Assembly: GCA_021815655.1 (NCBI GenBank)
Contig: JAKAGJ010000174.1
Coordinates: forward strand, 1 to 5,816
Direction of reading: 5' to 3'
Origin: Deltaproteobacteria bacterium
GTDB lineage: Bacteria; Desulfobacterota; Desulfarculia; Desulfarculales; Desulfarculaceae
Length of the DNA stretch: 5,816 nt
The notes below the pieces were generated by a model. It ran no database searches and was not told where the DNA came from. It saw only the letters and a program-made list of their open reading frames with translations. Shown piece after piece: positions 1-4,626 of this stretch (the first letter of the stretch is position 1; every line of letters begins with the position of its first letter). Made by a program: the position numbers and the translations under genes.

Positions 1-894
1 CGATCTATCTTGACTGGGGCAGCCCAGCACCCACTTGTCCAGATAGCCCCTGAAGGAGACATCATCGCTGGCCTCCTGGCGGTACATGTGCAGGTGCCGG
101 GGGTCATAGTCGTAGAAGTAGTGACAGGCCGTGGGATGGGCGCCGAAGGGTGCCTGCACCACGGCGTCCACCAAGAACGGAGGCAGGCAGTTCTGGTCCG
201 GGTCCTGACGCAAGAAGGCGGCCGGCACGATCTCCTCGCAGGAGACGATGACCCGGCTGGCGGCGCGGGCCTGCTCCAGGTCGAGGAAGGTGAGCCCCTT
301 GATGCGCACGGTGCCGTCGTCGCCCGCATACTGGGCGTGCAGCAGGGTGACGTCGGGGGTCAGGGCGGGCAAAAGCACCACCTTATCGGGCTGGGGGCTG
401 AAGGGATCGTCAGCCACCACCGCCTTGTAGCGGGCGATCTTGCCCTGGCCGCGCAATTCGGGCCCGAAGCCCCATTGTTCCAGCAGATCGCTGGCCAGGC
501 CCGAGCGGCAGGGCATGAAGGGCAGGCCCATGGAGCCGGCCAGGAAGCGCAGGCTCATCTGAAAATTGGAGTAGTCCTCAACCTCCAGGCGTCCCTCCTG
601 CACCGCGCGGCGAAAGCAGATGCAGGTGGGCGCGAAGCGGCCGTTGCCGCCATAGGCGATCTCGATGCGCCGCACGCAGCCGGCCCCCACCAAGAGGTCC
701 AGGGCCTGGCCCTGGGAGTGGGCCACCAGGTGCAGGTCCTTCTTGCCCTGGCGCGCCACCTCGCGGGCCAGGGTCATGGGGTTGCGGGTGACCGTGAAGC
801 CGCCCAGGGCCACCATGTCACCGTCTTGCACAAAGCGCCGCACCGCCTCTTCGGCGCTCATGAATTTGTCGCAGGCCTTTTGACCTCGGATCAT
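1..894 (-). CDS. Glutaconate-type CoA-transferase, alpha subunit (3' end cut by window edge)
   Basis: Family I CoA-transferase alpha subunit, resembling glutaconate CoA-transferase subunit A (GctA). Such enzymes move CoA between a donor acyl-CoA (usually acetyl-CoA) and an organic acid in the cytoplasm, as an alpha/beta complex. 298 residues are visible and the frame is open to the edge; GctA is about 320 residues, so only the C-terminal tip is missing. Recognisable stretches in order: VALGGFT (28-34), a family I feature; YGGNGRFAP (81-89); EDYSNF (106-111); DVTLLHAQ (181-188); DGTVRI (193-198); SCEEIVP (218-224); and DAVVQAPFGAHP (243-254). The ATG at 894 is preceded by GGAGAGGAG with 6 nt spacing (901-909), which supports this start. 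It lies 69 bp after the permease stop on the same strand, so co-transcription is likely. The beta subunit, which carries the catalytic glutamate in this family, should lie just outside the window. A CoA-transferase-fold ring hydrolase (IpdA-like) is a less likely alternative. Substrate is not determinable. Confidence 0.88.
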   Translation of the reverse strand, partial: MIRGQKACDKFMSAEEAVRRFVQDGDMVALGGFTVTRNPMTLAREVARQGKKDLHLVAHSQGQALDLLVGAGCVRRIEIAYGGNGRFAPTCICFRRAVQEGRLEVEDYSNFQMSLRFLAGSMGLPFMPCRSGLASDLLEQWGFGPELRGQGKIARYKAVVADDPFSPQPDKVVLLPALTPDVTLLHAQYAGDDGTVRIKGLTFLDLEQARAASRVIVSCEEIVPAAFLRQDPDQNCLPPFLVDAVVQAPFGAHPTACHYFYDYDPRHLHMYRQEASDDVSFRGYLDKWVLGCPSQDRS

Positions 895-923
895 GGCTGG
901 CTCCTCTCCGGCCTTGGTGAGAA

Positions 924-954
924 CGGCGGCGCCAGTGCAAGCCCGGCGCCGCCG
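924..954 (-). other. GC-rich intergenic hairpin between permease and CoA-transferase genes
   Basis: Perfect inverted repeat with 10-bp arms (924-933 and 945-954, CGGCGGCGCC and its complement) and an 11-nt loop. It occupies most of the 69-bp gap between the permease stop and the CoA-transferase ribosome site. Read on the minus strand, the stem is followed by TTCTC rather than a run of T, so a full intrinsic terminator is unlikely. An mRNA-stabilising stem or partial attenuator that sets the ratio of the two proteins fits better; this role is inferred. Confidence 0.5.
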
Positions 955-963
955 CGCTCCTGT

Positions 964-2235
964 CTACTTGGCTTGGCAGTCGTACTGGTGGTTGGGAATG
1001 AAGATGGTCGGCAAGACCGTCAGCACGTAGGAGACGGCCAGGATGGTAAGGCCCATGCCGATTGAACTCTGAGTGGCGATGCCGCCGATGATGGCCGGGG
1101 CCAGGGCCGCGCCGATACGGCCCACGTTATAGGAGCCGCCCACGGCGGTGGCGCGGATGCGCACGTTGAAGCTCTCGGCCATGTAAGAGCCGTTTACCCC
1201 GTAGGGCGCTCCGTAGAGAAAGCCGAAGATGGTCATCAGGATGACGATGTTGGCGGGGCTGTGATAGAAGATGATCACCGGCAGCGTGATGGCGGTGCCC
1301 AGACAGGGCAGAACGAAAAGCGCGCGGCGGCCTATCTTGTCGGCCAGGTAGCCGGCGATGATCTTGCCCACCACCGCGGCCATGAAGGTGCCCACCATGA
1401 AGCCGGTCATCTTGCGGAAGTCCATGCCGGTTTCGGTGACCAGGTAGCTGGGTAGCCAGGTGCTGGCCCCGTAGTAGCCGAACTGCAAAAAGGTGGAAAC
1501 CGTGGTCCAGAGGATAAAATTTTTGCGCGTGGCAGGATCGCCGAAGATCAAGTCCCACTCGGCCTTGCCCTTGCCGCGCTTGTCGCTAGCGCCCCGCACC
1601 TTATCCTTCCAGCCGGGGGGCTCGGGGATCATGCGCTGCATGATAATGGCCAGCGCCACCGGGGCCAGGGAGCAGAAGAAGAGCGTGCGCCAGCCGTAGA
1701 GGGGGATGATCCAGCCGGCCAGCAAGGAGGACAAGGCGTAGCCCACCGAATAGCCCGCGCCCACCACGCCCAGCACCTTGCCTCGGTGTTTGGTGGGCAC
1801 GAATTCGCTGACCAGGGTCATGCACACGCCCCAAGCGGCGCCCATGCCTAGGGAGGAGATGAAGCGGATCACGGCGAACTGCCAGTAGTTCTGGGTAAAG
1901 CCCAGCGCCGAGGTCCCAATCGAGAAGATTATCATGGTCCACACCATGGTGCGTACCCGGCCGAAGCGGTCGGCGGTCCAGCCGCCGAAGACGCCGCCGA
2001 TGGCCATGCCGATCATGGAGATGGTGCCCAAGGTGCCGGCCTCGATCTTGTTCAGGTGGAGATCAACCATGAGCTTGGGCAGAGCCACGGCCAGGAACAT
2101 CATGTCGATGCCGTCGATCAGTACGCCCAAAAAGGAAAAGATGAAGACGGCGATCCAGACGCGGTCGCTCACCTGGGCCGGGGCCATGGCGGCCAGCCCC
2201 TGGGGTTGTGCGCTAGTTGTTTTGACAGCCTCCAT
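964..2235 (-). CDS. MFS permease, aromatic-acid/H+ symporter (AAHS)-like
   Basis: 423-residue major facilitator protein of the inner membrane with about twelve hydrophobic segments, probably a proton-coupled importer of an organic acid. The first membrane segment holds LIDGIDMMF (39-47), the D-G-x-D pattern typical of AAHS carriers such as PcaK and BenK. The loop 2-3 signature is GGWTADRFGRVRT (84-96) and its second-half counterpart is GYLADKIGRR (295-304). A charged central loop (about 205-240, many Lys/Arg) separates the two six-helix halves. The ATG at 2235 was chosen because AAGGGAGG lies 4 nt upstream. An in-frame ATG at 2265 would add ten residues but has no good ribosome site, and the frame is open further upstream to 2469 with a proline-rich, non-family sequence. 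Stop is TAG. It is the first gene of a block continuing into the CoA-transferase gene, so the imported acid is plausibly the one activated by that enzyme. The substrate itself cannot be read from the sequence. Confidence 0.9.
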   Translation of the reverse strand: MEAVKTTSAQPQGLAAMAPAQVSDRVWIAVFIFSFLGVLIDGIDMMFLAVALPKLMVDLHLNKIEAGTLGTISMIGMAIGGVFGGWTADRFGRVRTMVWTMIIFSIGTSALGFTQNYWQFAVIRFISSLGMGAAWGVCMTLVSEFVPTKHRGKVLGVVGAGYSVGYALSSLLAGWIIPLYGWRTLFFCSLAPVALAIIMQRMIPEPPGWKDKVRGASDKRGKGKAEWDLIFGDPATRKNFILWTTVSTFLQFGYYGASTWLPSYLVTETGMDFRKMTGFMVGTFMAAVVGKIIAGYLADKIGRRALFVLPCLGTAITLPVIIFYHSPANIVILMTIFGFLYGAPYGVNGSYMAESFNVRIRATAVGGSYNVGRIGAALAPAIIGGIATQSSIGMGLTILAVSYVLTVLPTIFIPNHQYDCQAK

Positions 2236-2239
2236 AAAT

Positions 2240-2246
2240 CCTCCCT
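2240..2246 (-). promoter_or_regulatory. Ribosome binding site deciding the permease start
   Basis: AAGGGAGG-type Shine-Dalgarno reading toward the ATG at 2235, with a rather short spacer of 4 nt (ATTT). No comparable site precedes the in-frame ATG at 2265, so the shorter protein is preferred. Confidence 0.7.
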
Positions 2247-2288
2247 TTTGATTCTTGAAGTTCATCAGTCCCGGACCGGCTAGCGTGC

Positions 2289-2322
2289 CCCTCCAGGCGG
2301 CGAGGCCCGGTCTGCTGGAGGG
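2289..2322 (-). other. Leader hairpin upstream of the permease
   Basis: Perfect 8-bp inverted repeat, CCCTCCAG at 2289-2296 and CTGGAGGG at 2315-2322, enclosing an 18-nt GC-rich loop. A second small stem (CTCC/GGAG, 2323-2335) abuts it directly. If transcription starts near 2413, both lie inside the untranslated leader, 50-100 nt before the permease ATG. There is no T-tract, so this is not a standard terminator; a role in mRNA stability or leader control is only inferred. Confidence 0.4.
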
Positions 2323-2423
2323 CTCCTGTCGGGAGGGAATTGCGGGTGGTGGCAGTGGTGGTCCCTGGGGCACTGGGCCTACTCCAGGCCAGACGCCGGT
2401 TTCGCCTGACGCGTGAGCGCTTT

Positions 2424-2439
2424 TGCAAATACGGCACCA
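2424..2439 (-). promoter_or_regulatory. Candidate sigma-54 (-24/-12) promoter for the permease operon
   Basis: Read on the minus strand the site is TGGTGCCGTATTTGCA. It has the invariant GG (2438-2437) and GC (2426-2425) separated by exactly 10 nt, and matches the degenerate TGGYRYR-N4-TTGCW consensus at all but one specified position. It predicts transcription from about 2413 and a leader of about 178 nt before the permease ATG. Sigma-54 promoters need a bacterial enhancer-binding activator bound upstream; two paired inverted repeats at 2526-2537 and 2559-2570 lie at a suitable distance. The activator gene is not in the window. Confidence 0.6.
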
Positions 2440-2525
2440 AGGGGGTCGGCCCTGCCATGGGACCGACAAAACTACAGAATTGTCATGGGGAGAATGCCTG
2501 GAAACGGCCGGCGTGGTGCCGCCGG

Positions 2526-2570
2526 GCGGAAAACCGCCGAGGTTGAGGCCGGCGATGAGCGGATTACCGC
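2526..2570. promoter_or_regulatory. Paired GCGG-N4-CCGC inverted repeats, possible activator sites
   Basis: Two 12-bp elements with the same arms: GCGGAAAACCGC at 2526-2537 and GCGGATTACCGC at 2559-2570. They share 10 of 12 positions and start 33 bp apart, close to three helical turns. The first extends to 5-bp arms (2525-2538). The second extends to a 7-bp stem with one G-T pair (2556-2573). Relative to the sigma-54-type start inferred near 2413 they lie at about -113 to -124 and -146 to -157, where enhancer-binding proteins usually bind. Short GC-only arms arise easily by chance in such GC-rich DNA, so the pairing, spacing and placement carry the argument. Confidence 0.35.
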
Positions 2571-2713
2571 TTACTGGCCAGGGGGTTCTAGACGGGAGAT
2601 CGTCGGAGAGGTTTCAGCCGGGAGCTCAAGCTGGAGACGGTTGGCCTGGTCAGGTAAAGGTGGCCTGAGCGTGATGGGCACCTTCGCGCCGGCGCCCCAA
2701 TGAGAAATCAGTT

Positions 2714-2725
2714 TGTTCGTGAACA
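2714..2725. promoter_or_regulatory. Palindrome TGTTC-GT-GAACA, operator-like
   Basis: Perfect 5-bp inverted repeat with a 2-nt centre, in a locally AT-richer stretch about 250 bp upstream of the response-regulator start. Symmetry of this kind is typical of dimeric repressor sites, but it matches no operator I can name with confidence. Confidence 0.25.
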
Positions 2726-2877
2726 TGCCGGCCGGTTTTCCATGCCCCGGAAGCTGATCGGCTGCGGCTCGGCCATGATGTGCCTGTGGGCCCACGTCCA
2801 GCGGCCTGGAGTGTTTTTGCCGGGCCGAAGCCTCCCCCGGGCCAGGGTGATGGACCACCTTGCGTTAGGCTCCTTGG

Positions 2878-2896
2878 TTGCATTAAGCAGATGCAA
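2878..2896. promoter_or_regulatory. Inverted repeat TTGCAT-N7-ATGCAA upstream of the response regulator
   Basis: Perfect 6-bp arms (2878-2883 and 2891-2896) with a 7-nt spacer, centred about 85 bp before the regulator ATG, in the likely promoter zone. The arms are A/T-containing in a GC-rich background, which makes chance less likely than for the GC-only palindrome (GCTCCCGGGAGC, 2910-2921) next to it. It could be an operator for a helix-turn-helix dimer; the cognate protein is unknown. Confidence 0.3.
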
Positions 2897-2972
2897 AACG
2901 GCGGGGCTGGCTCCCGGGAGCATTGCTGGTAAGGTGTTACCCATGGTCCGGTATCAGTAGGGGGAGGAAACG

Positions 2973-3362
2973 ATGCACAAGGCCAGGGTGCTGTTGGTGG
3001 ATGATCGTAGCGAGTTCAGGCAGACGCTGGGTGAGCGCCTACAGGCCAGGGGGTATCAGACGCTGGGCATGGGCAGCGGCGCCGAGGCCCTGGCGGCGGT
3101 GCAGGCGCAGGATTTCGACGCCGTGGTGCTGGACATGGTGATGCCGGGCATGGACGGCCTGGAAACCCTGCGGCGCTTGCGTCAGGTTCGCCCCGCCCTG
3201 CCCGTGATCGTGCTGACCGGCTACGGCACCTCCGAGGACGTGGTGCAGGCCCTGGCCCTGGGCGCCCGCGACTACCTGGTCAAACCCGTCGACCTGGATA
3301 TCCTCCAAAAGCGCATCGACGAGGCCACGGCCCCTCGGCCCGGCTTGCCCACCCGCAGTTAG
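2973..3362 (+). CDS. Stand-alone receiver-domain response regulator (CheY-like)
   Basis: 129-residue single-domain response regulator, a cytoplasmic phosphoryl acceptor for a histidine kinase. The receiver fold is complete: acidic pair D10-D11 (LLVDDR), phosphoacceptor D54 within VVLDMVMPGMDG (51-62), switch threonine T82 in LTGYGT, and K104 with its cis-proline partner in LVKP (102-105). The protein ends about 15 residues after the last receiver helix in a proline-rich tail, with no DNA-binding or catalytic output domain. It must therefore act by protein contact or as a phosphorelay intermediate. The ATG is preceded by GGGGAGG (2961-2967) with 5 nt spacing, a strong ribosome site. It runs opposite to all other genes here, and no histidine kinase is present, so its partner lies elsewhere. 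It cannot itself be the DNA-binding sigma-54 activator inferred for the permease operon, since it lacks AAA+ and helix-turn-helix domains. Confidence 0.92.
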   Translation: MHKARVLLVDDRSEFRQTLGERLQARGYQTLGMGSGAEALAAVQAQDFDAVVLDMVMPGMDGLETLRRLRQVRPALPVIVLTGYGTSEDVVQALALGARDYLVKPVDLDILQKRIDEATAPRPGLPTRS

Positions 3363-3405
3363 TACCCTCCGTCGGCCAAGGAGGCCAGGGCGCGGCCGTG
3401 CCGGT
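3363..3405. other. Convergent junction between response regulator and E1-like gene
   Basis: Only 43 bp separate two converging stop codons. The stretch has weak dyads (CCTCC/GGAGG at 3365-3384 and an imperfect GC palindrome at 3389-3402) but no T-run on either strand, so I cannot call an intrinsic terminator. Transcripts may overlap here or end by factor-dependent termination. Confidence 0.4.
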
Positions 3406-4167
3406 TTAGCCTACGGGCAGCAAGTCATACTCCCCCCGGCAGGCGGGGCAGCCTCCGGCCTGGTTGCCCGGGCTATCCAGCAGGCGGAAACGCAAGGGCC
3501 AGAGTTCCACGGCCAAGAGGCCTCGCAGCACTTGTTCCTGGGCGCCCACCAGGAGTTTCAAGGCCTCGGTGGCCTGAAGGCTGGCCAGGCAGGTGGCCGC
3601 GGGGCCGATGACGCCCCCCGCGGACCAGCCCTGCGGAGGGTCGCTCAGGCGGGGAAACCAGCAGCGCAGGCAGGGTCCCTGGCCGGGGAGCACCACCAGG
3701 AGTTGGCCCTGGGCCTGGGTCACGCCGGCATGCACCAGGGGAATGCCCAGCTTGAGGCAGGCCTCGTTGAGCAGCTGGCGGGCGGCGGCGCTGTCCAGGC
3801 CATCCAGGACCACATCGCAGCCGGCCAGCAGCTCCAGGGCGTTGTCTGGCTGCAAGGCCTCCTGGCGCGGTTCCACCGCCACCGCGCGGTTCAGCGAACG
3901 CAGGTAGGTGGTGGCCGCCTCCACCTTGGAGCGCTCGGACAGCACATCCTGCTCGTTGAACAGCACCTGGCGGTGGAGGTTGTCCCAAGCGGGGTAGTCG
4001 GGGTCCACCAGGCGCAAACCCCCCAGCCCGGCGCGGGCCAGCAGCATGGCCGCCGTGCCGCCCAGCCCGCCGATGCCCACCACCACGGCCTTGGCGCGGC
4101 GCAGGCGCTCCTGCCCCGCCTGGCCCCAGGGGCCGAAGCGTTCCTGCCTGGCGTAGCGGCCGTCCAC
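3406..4167 (-). CDS. ThiF/MoeB/HesA-family E1-like sulfur-carrier adenylyltransferase
   Basis: 253-residue E1-like enzyme that would adenylate the C-terminal glycine of a ThiS/MoaD-type carrier, the step before sulfur loading. Length fits the ThiF/MoeB family (about 245-255). Visible features: RYARQ (4-8, with the arginine reaching the partner's ATP), nucleotide loop GIGGLGG (31-37), acidic D55, NLHRQ (63-67), K81, the metal/ATP aspartate region LDGLD (121-125), and two zinc CxxC pairs, C166/C169 and C240/C243. The family's crossover cysteine, which sits just before the AGV-x-x-P stretch (Cys184 in E. coli ThiF, Cys187 in MoeB, from memory), appears to be tryptophan here (W181); C193 lies nearby. 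Translation starts at GTG 4167, six nt after and in the same frame as the stop of the ThiS-like gene. The upstream ribosome site is weak, suggesting translational coupling. ThiF, MoeB and HesA roles cannot be separated from sequence alone; context with a molybdenum enzyme favours a MoeB-like or specialised role. Confidence 0.9.
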   Translation of the reverse strand: MDGRYARQERFGPWGQAGQERLRRAKAVVVGIGGLGGTAAMLLARAGLGGLRLVDPDYPAWDNLHRQVLFNEQDVLSERSKVEAATTYLRSLNRAVAVEPRQEALQPDNALELLAGCDVVLDGLDSAAARQLLNEACLKLGIPLVHAGVTQAQGQLLVVLPGQGPCLRCWFPRLSDPPQGWSAGGVIGPAATCLASLQATEALKLLVGAQEQVLRGLLAVELWPLRFRLLDSPGNQAGGCPACRGEYDLLPVG

Positions 4168-4173
4168 CTGGTC

Positions 4174-4392
4174 TCAGCCCCCGAAGGCGGGGTGGATCAG
4201 TTCCACCCGGTCACCCTGATCGAGCAGCGTGGTTTCATAATCCCGGGGGTGCACGAAGCGGCCGTTGAGTTCCACCACCAGGTCCTTGTGCTGGGCCTGC
4301 TGGCGCAGGATCAGCGCGGCCAGGCTCAGCCCGGCGGGCAGGCGCTCCGCGAAGCCGTCGACCACCACGCTGATCTCCTGGGGGCTGTGCAA
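4174..4392 (-). CDS. ThiS/MoaD-like sulfur-carrier protein, C-terminal Gly-Gly
   Basis: 72-residue ubiquitin-like sulfur carrier (ThiS is about 66). First strand and turn: ISVVVDGF (7-14); then helix region SLAALILRQQ (23-32), LVVELNGRFVHP (38-49), Y52 to T55, GDRVELI (60-66), and the terminal HPAFGG (67-72). The exposed Gly-Gly is the site that E1-like enzymes adenylate and convert to a thiocarboxylate, and the ThiF-like partner follows directly. I prefer the TTG start at 4392: GGAGG lies 7 nt upstream (4400-4404) and the protein begins just before the first strand. A GTG at 4368 with CAGGAG in front is a rival but would clip the first strand. A GTG at 4449 would overlap the upstream gene and add a non-family tail. 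The sequence looks more ThiS-like than MoaD-like. It could serve thiamin thiazole synthesis, but no other thiamin gene is present. Confidence 0.85.
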   Translation of the reverse strand: MHSPQEISVVVDGFAERLPAGLSLAALILRQQAQHKDLVVELNGRFVHPRDYETTLLDQGDRVELIHPAFGG

Positions 4393-4399
4393 ATGCGGG

Positions 4400-4404
4400 C
4401 CTCC
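4400..4404 (-). promoter_or_regulatory. Ribosome binding site selecting the TTG start of the ThiS-like gene
   Basis: GGAGG on the minus strand, 7 nt before TTG 4392 and 8 nt after the stop of the preceding small gene. It is the best-placed Shine-Dalgarno for any candidate start of the sulfur carrier. Confidence 0.6.
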
Positions 4405-4412
4405 GGTCCTTC

Positions 4413-4619
4413 TCAGTCCAGGCGGATTATCTTCACGCGTTTGCCGCACCAGTCGGTGGGCAGGTACACCCGGCCGCTCTTGCCGCTACGGGTGACCAGT
4501 TTGTCCACCATCTCCAGGCCGCGCAACTCAAACCTGATTTTGTCCCCGGCGTCTGGGCGGTCGTCCCGCGCCGCCGGGTCAGGTCCGGCCTCGCCGTGGG
4601 CCTGGGAATGCCTGCCCAC
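4413..4619 (-). CDS. Small AbrB/DUF2080-like protein of unknown function
   Basis: Short protein whose last 40 or so residues look conserved: KIRFELRG, then KLVTRSGKSGRVYLP, W and GKRVKIIRLD to the end. The pattern T-x-x-G-x-S-x-R-V-Y-(L/V)-P followed by W-x-G-K-x-V recalls the small 'transposon-associated' DUF2080 proteins and, more distantly, the AbrB/MazE swapped-hairpin fold. No biochemical role is established for DUF2080. Start is uncertain: GTG 4619, 7 nt after the molybdenum-subunit stop, gives 68 residues with a low-complexity, charged first 25. The frame is also open upstream to an ATG at 4688 inside the preceding gene. The ATG at 4527 would give only 32 residues and drop a predicted strand. 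It sits between the molybdenum subunit and the sulfur carrier with gaps of 7 and 20 nt, so it is very probably translated in the same operon. Confidence 0.6.
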   Translation of the reverse strand: MGRHSQAHGEAGPDPAARDDRPDAGDKIRFELRGLEMVDKLVTRSGKSGRVYLPTDWCGKRVKIIRLD

Positions 4620-4626
4620 CCCCAGG

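Larger units (their letters stand above)
2236..2972. other. Divergent intergenic region without a credible gene
   Basis: 737 bp between the permease (leftward) and the response regulator (rightward). Open frames of up to about 95 codons exist on both strands, but none has a ribosome site together with a recognisable protein; they are proline-, arginine- and glycine-rich as expected from random GC-rich DNA. The left half holds the permease leader, the sigma-54-like promoter and the paired inverted repeats. The right half holds three short palindromes (2714-2725, 2878-2896, 2910-2921) and the regulator's ribosome site. I found no convincing sigma-70 promoter for the regulator, no tRNA, no insertion-sequence ends and no tandem repeats. 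Confidence 0.6.

Noticed and set aside
10..1065. Open frame of 351 codons on the plus strand
   Set aside because: It is antisense to the CoA-transferase gene, whose minus-strand product is clearly family-like. The plus-strand product is a low-complexity Gly/Ala/His/Gln-rich shadow with no recognisable domain.
2236..2469. N-terminal extension of the permease up to 2469
   Set aside because: The added 78 residues are proline/glycine-rich and unlike any MFS N-terminus. They would also run through the sigma-54-like promoter, and the ATG at 2235 has a good ribosome site.
2807..2821. Possible plus-strand sigma-54 site (TGGAGTGTTTTTGCC) upstream of the response regulator
   Set aside because: GG and GC are separated by 9 nt instead of the strictly required 10, and the base after GG also departs from consensus.
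2876..2889. TGG...GC pattern near 2876 as a second plus-strand -24/-12 candidate
   Set aside because: Spacing between GG and GC is again 9 nt, and the TT before GC is absent.
2700..2960. 86-codon plus-strand frame ending just before the response regulator
   Set aside because: It has no ribosome site before its ATG, composition typical of random GC-rich frames and no recognisable motif.
3365..3402. Bidirectional terminator between the converging genes
   Set aside because: Stems are short or imperfect and there is no T-run on either strand.
4174..4176. TGA between the carrier and E1-like genes as a selenocysteine codon
   Set aside because: The codon directly follows the conserved terminal Gly-Gly, exactly where sulfur carriers end, and the E1-like protein has its own plausible GTG start.
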